DNA of 64,000 nucleotides from Harmothoe impar (lineage: Eukaryota > Annelida > Polychaeta > Phyllodocida > Polynoidae), in the NCBI GenBank assembly GCA_947462335.1, contig OX381705.1:35921570-35985569 (forward strand), read 5' to 3'. Position numbers and translations under genes: made by a program. Under the pieces are notes generated by a model. It saw nothing but the letters and a program-made list of their open reading frames with translations. It did no database searches and was not told the DNA's origin. Each line of letters starts with the position of its first letter. Position 1 is the first letter of the stretch. Positions 1 through 10,927 of the stretch are shown piece after piece.

Positions 1-1393
1 CTTGAGTCAATGCAGTGATGACCTCGATGGAGTGCGCATCCGACAGGACAGACTGGCATTGCCACGAGTGACACAGCTTTAGTTTGAACTAAAAGCATTA
101 TCGTACAAAACACTCCTGATTTTTGGTATTTTACACCAGCCAGCAACATCATGTGGTAAGTGGGCAAGGTTGGCACCATGTTATATAGGTGTTACAGGGA
201 CATAATCCTAAGAGCAAAATGTGAATGTTTGGTGAGTAGACATCCCTGCAGTGCTACCATACAGGAGGGATGACACCCTATCATCCTAACCTATATACAT
301 TGTCTCCAATTTCAAATCGGGTGCCTCTCCTTGCCATCACCATGTGGTTTATCTGCGGGACTGAGATCCCCTTGACTAACCAGAAGTAGGATGTTTTTGG
401 GTCATGATAGAATAGTTCCTATATTTATACACTTTTGTTTTATCCTAATCATGAGCAATGTGGTTCGGCTTTCCTTAACAGGGGAAAGGCATCCCAAACT
501 GGGAATTTGGGATATGGGTTTTTTATCTTTTGACCATATATTTAGAGGGCACACTTGGATATTTGATGGCCACACTTATTTTGTGACTGTATATATATTG
601 GAGCAAACTTGGATAATTGTGATAAATGAGTGTTTATTACGGGCTAGAATCGCCAACTGGAAAACGTAACATTCACTCTACCCACTAATGTCTTTCTATG
701 GACAGGAGATCTGTGAGTCATTGCCTTCTTGATAAAGGATGATATCTGGCTGAATGAGATTCACCCTAATACATAGCATTATGGATGGATTCTGCTCTGT
801 TTTTCTTCACAACTGAAAGGACTATCATATGATCTTTGATACTAGTATCACTCCTTATAAAGCCTCATGTGTTTGGAGTAGGCAAGATCAGCCTCTCAGA
901 AGCTTATTGTGGTGTCAGGGATTGTGAACCGAGCATGTGTCATTCATTGGGAAATGTCTCTTGAAGTCTGATCTAAATTGGTATTTCTATTTTGATACAG
1001 GCAAATTACCCTAAATTTAATTCAATAATCTGGTTATAGGAGAAATCTTTTATGTATGCTATCATAGGAGTGTCTGTTTGTTCATTCAGATTTTAAGTCT
1101 CTATAATCAAGTTCCAATGGAAGGGGAGAATTAAGTCACCAATATACTAATACTAACTTGTAATGAATAATCTTACTAAAGTGTATGATGTTTTATCTCC
1201 TTCAAATTCATGTAACGTGTTTTTGATAAATATAGTTATTCAATTAAGGTCTCACATGAAATAGGTTTGAAAAATAATCAATTGAAAATGTATAAGTCAC
1301 CTTTACATTATATAACTTCTAGGAACTGTACTGATGCAGATAGATATGTGTGTTTTATATTTGTGTAATCATCTTCAGATCATTTCTTAGTTA
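1..1393. other. No gene recognised; A+T-rich flank
   Basis: No frame here gives a recognisable protein. The longest, 391-669 on +, is hydrophobic and low in complexity and matches no family I know. If the LTR-like block starting at 1410 is a 3' LTR, this stretch would be the decayed interior of that element, but I see no protease, reverse transcriptase or integrase motif. Confidence 0.6.
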
Positions 1394-1715
1394 GAAAAAA
1401 AAGGGGGAATGTAAATCTAGGTTCCACAAAAGCATTGTTGTATGCATAAATGTTGTATTACTCACTGACTGTACGTGCTTTATGAGAAGTTGTACTGAAT
1501 GATAATAGTATTGTATTCTCCCACAGTCAAGATCTTTTTTTCTCTTTTTTTTAAGACAGGAGAAGATAATGTTATATATAGGTGGGACGTTTAGTCACAC
1601 CTATTGTCATGCATGAGTGGTGCGCAGCCTGGAGGGCTGTGGCTACTGAGTATACGCAGTCAGTTGGGGAATAAACACCTAACCCTACACACCTGTTCCT
1701 GCCTCCTTCCTTACA
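1394..1715 (+). mobile_element. Putative LTR with adjoining polypurine tract
   Basis: A purine run at 1394-1408 (GA8G5A-like) is followed at once by TG (1410-1411). The block that follows ends in TTACA at 1711-1715, giving a TG...CA unit of about 306 bp. Inside it are a TATA-like TTATATATA near 1571 and an AATAAA near 1671, in the order promoter then polyadenylation signal expected of an LTR. A polypurine tract directly 5' of TG is the hallmark of a 3' LTR, the site of plus-strand priming. I see no second copy and no target duplication in the window, so this is either a solo or truncated LTR or a chance arrangement. Confidence 0.42.
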
Positions 1716-3289
1716 TCTACCCCCTTATAGTTATTATCAATATGGGCCAGTAGCCTGTAACACTGTATAACACTGCCATATATATTTGTATAGAAAGAAA
1801 CACACAAAGTTAGCTGATTAGGTCAACAGATCTGCAGAAGGTCTCACAAAGCACAAACAAGTCATGTTTACACATTGGGGAATAGTGTCCACACCGTATC
1901 TCCTCCCTCATCGTTATAGCAACTCTCGGCCACTGTTCTGGGAAGCGCCTGCTCCAAGGGTACATACCGGTAGTAATAATTCGGTGATACATTTCTAGAT
2001 CAGTGTACTATAAGCCAGTAGCATATTCGACAAGCTGCACATCTTCAGGTTTGATTGTAAGGAATGGCATTGTTTCCTATCTTAAACTGAAATGAAAAAT
2101 ATATAATACTACATTCCAATATAACCTTCCTCTCATAAAGGCTCCCTTCTATAGGCATTACTGTGTTCTGCCTTTTGACACTCCTGGATGGCATAAAGTA
2201 TATATTATCTCACTAGGCTATGCCATTAGGACTACTGCTAAGATTATGATACTGGTTAATAACCAGTGGGAACATCAATTCATAAATCGTTAGCATTACA
2301 GTTTCTTTCTATATACTTTATACTAAGTAGTGCGCTATTATCAAGTGTGTACAGCGGCTACATCTTCAAATCCTTCATGTCAGACGCCGAGCAAGGAAGC
2401 CTGCATGCCAATAATTATTCATTCATTGCTAAAAACAATCGACAGCTGGTTCTTATGACAGTAAATGTGAACAAAAATACCTGTCTCTGACGTGTGTTTT
2501 TATATGGCAGGATGTCGACTGGGAAAAGGACGGATCTCAGGTTTTGAGGAGGAGAAAACCAAGCAGCAACCATTTCTTCAATTATATCTTTTTAATTATT
2601 ATCAAGTCGCATAATGTACACGTGATAGATGTGGTGAGGTGGTGGCTTGAGTAGGGGATTGTAATTGCATTTTTATTGTCGATGGTGTAGTAACTAATTT
2701 TATTGAATTATTCCATTGGCGCTTCTAGTACATTTGGGATGAGAGCGTTAGCATTACTGCTATGATAATGGCTATGTCCTAGATAGTAGAAGTATATATT
2801 ATGGGAATATGTCCATACCGGTTGGGGTTTTATATGGGGAGTATACTTCATATCTTAGTATCTGTATAAGGCTACGCAATCCTGGAAATGCAGGTGCAAT
2901 CTCCCAAAGTAGAGGTACTCCTTAAAGGGTAATCTATCTGGGGGATTCAAATATGGAGACAAAATTACCATCCTCCCCTCTTCTGTTCATAATGATAGTC
3001 ATCAGTGTGTCCTTCCCAGGAAGCAACGTAGCAGCGAATCCGTTCGCCTGATTCAGGGCACGTCGCCATTTTCCCGACGGAGACCTCGACAATAATTTGC
3101 TTTAATTAATAAAAATGAGGACAGGGAGGTTTTTGGGGTCCCTGCAAACGAGGCAGACAGTATCGGGGGAGTTGAGAAGTTACCCCAAACAAACAGTCTG
3201 AGCAAAGTTTGGTGACTTGTCATTTAAGTGACTAATGAGGAAGGAAGGGGTGGGTACCAGGGACCCACCATCAGCATCTCGTATTGTAG
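1716..3289. other. No gene recognised
   Basis: Short frames only (for example 1810-1992 on - and 2266-2490 on +), with no known motif. A TTAATTAATAA stretch near 3103 resembles homeodomain-type sites but is not evidence of function by itself. Confidence 0.6.
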
Positions 3290-3712
3290 GTTGGTTTCAG
3301 ATCTATGTTCTATAGAGTACCAACGACACTGCACCAGGATGCCATACTGTGGGCTGGTTTCAGTTCAATAGAGTACCAACGACACTGCACCAGGATGCCA
3401 TACTGTGGGCTGGTTTCAGTTCAATAGAGTACCAACGACACTGCACCAGGATGCCATACTGTGGGCTGGTTTCAGTTCAATAGAGGACCAACGACACTGC
3501 ACCAGGATGCCATACTGTGGGCTGGTTTCAGTTCAATAGAGTACCAACGACACTGCACCAGGATCCCATACTGTGGGCTGGTTTCAGTTCAATAGAGTAC
3601 CAACGACACTGCACCAGGATCCCATACTGTTGGTTACAGTTCTATAGAGTACCATCGACACTGCACCAGGATCCCATACTGTGTGTTGGTTTCAGTTCTA
3701 TATAGCACCAAG
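3290..3712. repeat. 56-bp minisatellite, about 7.5 copies
   Basis: The unit contains CAACGACACTGCACCAGGAT, with copies near 3321, 3377, 3433, 3489, 3545 and 3601 (exact 56-bp steps), then a shortened 52-bp step to 3653. Central copies are almost identical, while the first and last diverge (GGATCCC instead of GGATGCC; GGTTACAG instead of GGTTTCAG), as is usual for arrays that homogenise in the middle. Because 56 is not a multiple of 3, frames across it are not real proteins; the repeated peptide of the frame at 3517-3705 is an artefact. Confidence 0.95.
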
Positions 3713-5269
3713 GGCGCATATCTCAACCAATTATGTGACAGGGAAAATATATAATGTACATACCTATGCTTCTACTTGATAGGAGCATGATTGAAGGGCA
3801 GCGTTAACCTCTGGCATTCTGCTGATTACTTCCATTAAGCTTGAAGTGGCCTTTGCCGAGCGTATTTATGTTGTTGCGCTCTAAAGCAGCCGAACTTGGA
3901 GGTGTTTGCAATTTAGAGTCACTAAAGCTGGGACATTACTATGCTGTTACCTGCCACGTATTGTTACAGACTCCTCATATTATATTATTTTCTGTTGCTC
4001 GAAGGAATCTTCAAGGGTAACATTTTTTGTAAAATAGGTGTATATATGGTGCTCCAATTACCCCGTCTGAAGAAATTAGGCCTAAATGGAATTCATAATA
4101 GTTTATTTCAAATGAAATGTCACATTTGGGATACGTACCGTAAATAACAGAACCCCCCCCCCACCCCCCCCCCCCCAAAAAAAAGGCCGGTTTACATTAG
4201 CAATAGAGACAGCGTATTGAAATGTCACTTCTGGGCGTCACACAATAAAACCTCATTGTTACAATATCTAAGCCGTTAAATGCCAAGTAATCACGCCTAT
4301 ATGCGTATTTAGGTAGCAAAATTGAATTTAAACTACCTCAACGCCATGGCTGACCTTTGGGGAGTAATCCCCATTTCCCAAACTAAAGTTGATGGTGAAT
4401 ATTTCAAAGCCTGCTTGCAGAGATTGTACTATAAAATGGCTAGCTTTCTAAAAGGCTTAGAATGCTGATGGGGAGTCTCTGGCAGTGGCAATCGTTTTTA
4501 ATTCCGCCTGCCAGGCGTCTCCAGGCACTCTGGAGTCTGACTATATTAGTACCTCCACCCCTGCCCCCTCTGTGGTGTCACAATGGATTATCCCCAGGCT
4601 GCTTCAGGCAATCCGTCTCAGCCGTCGCCTTCTAGCTCTTTGCCATGCCAGCTGCAGCAGTCTGAGGCCGGTGTTTATTCAATGTCAAGAAACAACGGCC
4701 ATTGTGCAACTATACAAAAGGGGTAGAGAATGATTTATATGGCAGGGCCGCCTCCCATAACAATAATGGCTATATTCATTGGAAACAGAATATTATGGAG
4801 TCCTTGTTGAATTCCTATCAGCGCATGGGGTAAGATATATCCTAAAAGTGCTGAGGGGATCGCAACGAGGTTATTTCCATAGAAAATCGTATTGAAGTAG
4901 AACGTATTGCAAACGAGACTTTGGTTGTCATGCGATGTATACATTATAAAATAAACCATTGGTAATGGTAATATATAACTATAACAGCGAGAAAGTCTTA
5001 TTATAATGCTAAGCAATGACTATTCTGGTGGTGGTAAAGGAGTTGGCTATAGGAGGTACTTCTTCACCTTCTACTTCAGGTGGAATATTCCCCACAGAGT
5101 AGCATCCTAGTTCGTGATATATGAGGGAATAGAGTTGGGCAGCCTTTATATTCTCCACTCGAGCTATCTTCGGGACACTGGCCTGGAATGGTCGAACCAA
5201 CAAATATATCGGTCGGCGAACCAGTCCCCTTCACCGGAAATAGAGGAGTGTGTGGGCGGAAGTGCTCCC
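3713..5269. other. No gene; C-rich homopolymer block
   Basis: No coding support. A C-rich run interrupted once by A, followed by A8, lies at about 4149-4184. Small frames at 3941, 4485 and 4735 have no family features. Confidence 0.6.
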
Positions 5270-5291
5270 GAGCTGCTCACCGGAGCTGCTC
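5270..5291. repeat. Paired GAGCWGCTC palindromes
   Basis: Two exact copies of GAGCTGCTC (5270-5278 and 5283-5291) lie 13 bp apart. A third exact copy is at 5430-5438, and diverged half-matches lie near 5462-5482. Each is a perfect odd-length dyad (central A/T). The bases around the copies differ, so this is a repeated short motif and not a duplicated segment. Confidence 0.6.
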
Positions 5292-5438
5292 GCCACCGAG
5301 AGAGCAGAGCATCTTAAAGTGGCGGTGAACTATGAAATAGGATATGAGCCAACAGTGGCAGGGTGGCAGGCAGCATGGGGGCGGGAGGGCCAGCCACAAT
5401 GGAGATAGATTACACACCCCATTACTGGTGAGCTGCTC

Positions 5439-6438
5439 GCCATTTTCTGGTTCACCTGACAACTGCTCACATCTGAGCAGTTCAGAAGGATATGTCTCGG
5501 AGCTTCAGAGTGGTTTGCTGGCAGTGTCGGGACTTCCGACGCCTTGACTAGAGAGATGGGCGTCGTGAAAGTTTCAATTATTATCATGCCTTTATTATGT
5601 GGATGGATAGTGCTATAGTTTAAAGATCTAGATGAATTATTAAGCCCTGACAATAATCTAATTATCCATATCATTCAATATGGGAAAACTATCTTGATGT
5701 AAATTACAGAACAAAATAAAACACAGGGGGTTTAGAACATAACATACTTCGAATGAAACGCAAAGTTCTATGTATAGGGAGACTTGTCTCGGTGGTTCCT
5801 TTTATGTATTATTCTTCAATAAATTATTTTCCAGTGCCCCAATGATCAATACAACGTATCTATCATTGTATACAGCTTGTATTATGGCAAACAGAGAGGT
5901 CTGTGTTAATATACTACACGCTGCATGGTACAAGCATACTGTACTTAGTTGGTACTACTCTATTTTACTCTGTGGACTGAAATAGCGGAGCCCATAGTGT
6001 ACCCACATCGATTGTAAACCAAGCACAAAGCGCTCCCCACCAGCAAACATTGACGAGGCTTTCTACTGGAACTCTGTAGTCGGGTATATATTACCATCAA
6101 CAGGGAACAGTGTCCTCTAAGTGTATGCTGCGCACGCATACAGAGAGTTGGTCCATTCAAAATGGCCGCCGCGCGCGTTCCCCCGGCGGCCAGGTGCCAA
6201 ACCAATGGCCGATAATACAGTGATACTGATGGCAATTGCTAATGGCGCGCAGCTCAACACCTGTGGGGTTCTGTACCAGGTATGGGGCCGCGATTGCATT
6301 CTCTATGCAAACATGTTCCTCTACCTCCAACATCCTATAGCAGTTGCTCATTTTAATTTTGAGATGTATAAGTCCGCGGCTGTACTAAATGTGGCCAAAA
6401 AAACATAGATGCCATTAGATGGTCATGTATTCCTGGCC
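5439..6438. other. No gene; short G+C-rich CpG patch
   Basis: The only contrast in composition is at about 6150-6205, a CpG-dense patch with the palindrome-like CCGCCGCGCGCG. No promoter elements or downstream coding exon can be tied to it. Overlapping frames on both strands here (5960-6408) are side effects of the G+C-rich patch. Confidence 0.5.
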
Positions 6439-6757
6439 GTGTCTTATGAGTTTGTAACAATTGAAACGTCTTTGACCGGGTGTCGTCTTTGACCTGTGTC
6501 GTCTTTGACCGGTGTAGTCTTTGACCAGCAAGTTTTAAAATGGCTGAAATGGGAGCTACGTACACAGAAATGGGGGGAAAAGGTTAATGGATATTTTAAC
6601 ACTATATACTTCAAACTTCCCGGCATTTCTGTGTACATAGCTCCCATTTCAGCCATTTCAAAACTTGCTGGTCAAAGACTACACCGGTCAAAGACGACAC
6701 AGGTCAAAGACGACACCCGGTCAAAGACGTTTCAATTGTTAAAAACTCATGAGACAC
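6439..6757. mobile_element. Foldback/MITE-like element with two 134-bp arms
   Basis: The left arm (6439-6572) and right arm (6624-6757) are near-perfect reverse complements separated by a 51-bp loop. The arms begin GTGTCTYATGAGTTT and include CAATTGAAACGTCTTTGACC. Each carries tandem GTCAAAGAC units alternating with GACAC or TACACC, at about 15-bp spacing. There is no coding capacity; the frames crossing it on both strands simply mirror one another. No clear target-site duplication is seen. Arms this long suggest a non-autonomous foldback element whose transcript would form a long hairpin. Confidence 0.85.
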
Positions 6758-7856
6758 AGCCTCCTTATGGATGCTTATGACACAACAGCACAATACCCTG
6801 ACGCCACATTTCCATTCAAACTATACACGCGACAGTGTGAAACATGACAACTATAGGCGGAGTAGTTTGGTGAGCTAGACAGTCATTCAGCACACGTGTG
6901 ACCTGGTCGACACCTCGCTGGGTGACGTTCTTCATTTGCAGGTGCCTGCCGGGGAAGACAGTTCGGTGTGGAAGGTGAGGCGGTCCCCGGACATTGCCGC
7001 CGCATGTCCAGCCTACACAATGGGCTCCGGTGGTAGACTGGGGTCTGCATACTCTCTATGCATTTATTGCTGTACGTCTCTCTGACTGTACCCCACTACC
7101 CCCCCCCCCCTCGCCCGGGAGGAGGCTTGACGTGGGGCAGATCCCCAGGGCAGATCGGAAACTATGTTGCCTATGGCGAATCAACACAGCTCTATCCCCA
7201 TGAGACACTCAAAATGAATACAGCGTGGGGACATTAGTAAATTTGTCTCAGCCAAAGCCAAGTGAGATCAAATGAGCTAGTTTATTGAGCCACCCGTTCT
7301 TATTTAAGTCCTAAACCCCATAACACCCAACCAATGTCCATACACGAAAGAAAGTAGCCCGTGGTTATCTTGAGGATGACAGAAGATACTTTACTTTCAT
7401 CCTCATGTTTACACGATTTGAGTGAATTCGAAGATACATTAGATACTCCGTATTAAATGGACTCGCTCAACTTCTTCCAATATGACAGTGCAGGTTGGGG
7501 CAGAGACAGAGGCGACCAACTAAACCAAACGAGTTTCTACCTCTGGGAGCAGACTGGGTTCTTGATTATGACTGGCATGATCTCTATTGGCTGGGGTAGG
7601 TGGGGTAATAGGGCCCACCTGTAATAGTAAATGGCCTGGGGAGATGGGACCGTTGCCGACTGTGTAAGGTCAATGGCAGTGACGGTAATGATCCTGTCTT
7701 GAATTATGACATCTGTGTAGAAATGGTACTTATAGTGCTTAATGTCCAGGCTGACAGCAGGTCTATGTCTATGAATTTCTAATATCTGTGTATATATAAG
7801 CAGTATGTGGGATATTACCGACAGTCTATTCAATAGATATATCTGGTATATAAGTT

Positions 7857-7858
<2 letters not shown>
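6758..7858. other. No gene recognised
   Basis: Unremarkable apart from a C12 run at 7099-7110. No motif-bearing frame. Confidence 0.6.

Positions 7859-7940
<82 letters not shown>
7859..7940. repeat. (AT)n microsatellite, about 41 units
   Basis: Uninterrupted AT dinucleotide repeat of about 80 bp. Open frames reading alternating Ile/Tyr across it are spurious. Confidence 0.98.
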
Positions 7941-7942
<2 letters not shown>

Positions 7943-8239
7943 CAACGTCTCAGCGTGGCCAACGCGGTATTTATATTGAGTTGTTACTTTTCTTGTATCG
8001 GCCTACTTTTGTATGAATCTTTTGCATACCCATGTGTATGCTTAACACTGCAGAGAACTAAAGGATCGTGATGCCTTGCTATAACCACGGAATGTAGTGG
8101 TATTGACAACCTGTTATAAAAGTAGAACAATATTCACTGAGCAGAAGTCTCTACTATACAATGCTGTATTGAAATATATATGTTGTATATGAGATGAATT
8201 GACTAATGCCTACAGTATACCCCAGATATTGCAGAATTT

Positions 8240-8745
8240 ATTCATGAAAATGAGGATGTTGATTGTGTTGCACTTTAAACAATACTGCAAAAGAAGTTTT
8301 CACTGAGATTACTAGCATATAAACGTATAAAGGAGGTATACCTCCTTTGAATGTCCCTACATGTAGAAGTGTGAGGACTGACCGTAGGCAACTTGGTATT
8401 ACAGGTACAAAGACATTGGGACGATGACTTTGGGTCGTCACGTATAAAGATCTTATGACAACTTAACACTGCAGATTTGGTTCCCGTTACGATAATGACC
8501 TAAATTTAAGTGGCCAGTATTTATATAGCCCAACCGTTTTAGTGTGATGTGAGAACACCACTTAAAAAAATATAAAACACTCTGTTACTTTTGAATTTTT
8601 ATACGATCAAGTCCTTAAATGTTCCGGTTGCCACAGCCTGGTTTCGTGTGATTGTTCGTTAATTTTCCTGGCATCTATATGAGAGGCTATACTGGTATAT
8701 GTAATTTTTGCCAATAAAACAATTGAAATCAATCAATCATAATAC
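8240..8745 (+). pseudogene. Probable decayed LINE 3' end
   Basis: One + frame across about 8320-8450 reads YKGGIPPLNVPTCRS, then RTDRRQLGI and VVTYKDL, with stops in between. This resembles the C-terminal tail that follows reverse transcriptase in many CR1/jockey-group LINEs, where an arginine-rich stretch precedes a V-T-Y/F-G-D motif. About 250 bp downstream, a CAATAAAAC signal and an ATTGAAATCAATCAATCA tail at 8713-8740 look like a LINE 3' end. No catalytic core is present. The call rests on weak resemblance and tail structure. Confidence 0.3.
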
Positions 8746-10314
8746 ATGTTATGCATATACAAAGATCCTTTTGTAATAAACCTATATTCCCAGTATACGA
8801 CATCTCAATACATGTAGCGTTTTCACAGAAGAAAATTAGCAAAGTGAAAAATCAAATTCAATGAATGCAGTTCAGCAAACCGCAATATAAAGATAAGAAA
8901 ATGAACTGAGCTGATGATATCAGGACATATGCGATTGCTGAATAAAAGAAGCATGACAAAACAAGGAACCACCTGGTGTGTTCTTCGCGAGTCCTTGATC
9001 CCTCCCATCCAGATGCAGCTCACTGGGACATATTGGAATTAGAAAACAATGCAGTCTGGTGCCGCCACCACACATCTATAAGGCTATAGGCCGCCCGCAC
9101 AGCCCCTCCAGTCTGATACATCACAGTTAGAAGCAGCTGACTGCGGCTAATCACATCTATCTAACAACTGGTAGTAGAGGGTCGCAGGCTTCCTTCTAGT
9201 TGAGAACTAAGCCCCGCCCGGCCTATATCTCCAGTCGTTTTTATCGGCACGCGGAGGGGGCAGCCAGCGCTGGCCGGACTTCCGTTGGGACAACTTCCGA
9301 TACGACGCCGTGTCCCCCTGTGACCCGTAAATCCGGGCCCTGATGGAAATCCGCGTGCCCCCATACATCAGGCACTGGAGGAACTGCTGGAGGAGGGCCA
9401 CTGGAGCAGGAGGAGGACAGCCTTCTCTAGTCGTGCTGCCCCACCCCACCGCCATCACCAGACATCAGCTAGGGACATGATTGCGGTACCATACATGTTA
9501 AGCAGGATTGGTGGTTTATGTAGATTCACCAAAAACGTATAGGAATAATTATGCGCAGGAAGTATGATATTCTACAGACGATCTTTGCTGCAGCCCCACC
9601 CATTCCTTCAAACCAACAGTAGTCATGTTAAGATCTCTGAATAACTATACAATCAAAATTAAATACCGCTAAACCGTATGTATAGGGTGCAGCCAGTTGT
9701 TTGCATGAAATATCCCCGACGCTTGCAGTTGCACACGTTGGCGCTCAATTAATATCCGGCTCTGAAACAGTTAGGCGGGGAATAAAGTATGAACTGAAAG
9801 GCAGAATTTCGCCAGCCAACTCTGTGCATGTGTGTTATCCTCCATTATGGACAACACCTCCACAAATAATCCTGTGAATATAAAAAGCGTGCGAAAAACT
9901 CCATAGCCATAGGCAGACGACCTTTCTCCCCCTTTCCATCGCGATGTAATGTGACCTGGAGATGTGTCTCAGATGCATGTATACGTCTTTAGTAAGCATG
10001 ATACATGCAGGAGAAATTCTAGAATATCTTCAACGAGGCCACAGCATAGCCCTATATAATATCTCCAACGGGGCCTTAGCATGGCCCTATAGTGGATGCG
10101 AAGTTATTGAGTTGGATATGAATCTAGTTGCCACAATGAAATAAGCCATGAATGAAATTAGAGTGAGAAGTAGAGTGAATCATGGGCGTGCAGGAATTAC
10201 TAATGTGTGTTTTAGAGGTGTTTGGAGCCGGCTAGCTGTAGAGTACCATGTAAAGTGTACTACATGGCTTTTTCCACAAAGCTACTCTGTTGGATTAAGC
10301 TCAGGTCTTTTATA
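8746..10314. other. No gene; G+C-rich patch
   Basis: About 9190-9460 is locally G+C-rich and contains two CTGGAGGA octamers (9375-9382, 9387-9394). Frames on the - strand there (9161-9364, 9207-9458) are Gly/Pro/Arg-rich, overlap each other and lack family motifs, so they are composition artefacts. Confidence 0.55.
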
Positions 10315-10927
10315 CACTGCAAAAAGGGTGCTTAGATTTTAAACATGTTTAGGTCTAAACATGTTTAAAGTCTAAACATATTACTAGGTTTGTGTCTTTG
10401 AATCCTTCTGTTTAGGAATTAAACACTTTTATTCTAAACACCTAAACATTTATATTGAATATGTTTAGGTGTTTAGTATTTAAACAGTATGAAATATTGG
10501 TGTTTAGGATGTAAACATGTAGTGTTTAGATCATAGTATATCAAACACATACCAGATGGCAGCTCTGTGGTTGACTGTAGTTTCTACAACCACTCAAACG
10601 TTATTGTGGATCTAAATTGCTAAAATCTGAGCTAATTAACTTAGATTGCATGTGATACAAAAGGATAATAATACACATCGCAGGATTCAAGGGTTGAATG
10701 CTATATCACTATGATTACGGTGCAATAAAGATACATCTGGTATATAGACACCTCTTTTGAGAACTCTAAGAATGGATAAGCATTATCTTCCCTGAAGGTT
10801 TTTTTGTACTGACTCAAGGTTGTGTCTATGTTGGTCTAAACATGTTTAGGAACATATTGTGTGGACAAAAACGGGGCGGGAATGTGTTTAGGATTGTGTT
10901 TAGGATCTAAACACCTTTAATGCAGTG
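10315..10927. mobile_element. CACTG-ended non-autonomous element, TAAACA-rich
   Basis: Terminal inverted repeats: CACTGCAAAAAGGGTG at 10315 matches the reverse complement of the right end, CACCTTTAATGCAGTG, ending at 10927. A TA dinucleotide flanks both ends. The interior (10330-10560 and 10830-10915) holds about 20 copies of TAAACA or TGTTTA, often fused as the palindrome CTAAACATGTTTAG (10360s, 10836). No coding capacity. It belongs with the elements at 15613, 29663 and 61374, which share CACTG(T/C)A ends. Confidence 0.65.

Noticed and set aside
3517..3705. Repetitive 62-residue frame
   Set aside because: Part of the 56-bp minisatellite; same frame problem.
3290..3712. CRISPR-like array
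   Set aside because: Units are contiguous 56-bp tandem repeats without unique spacers, in a eukaryotic context.
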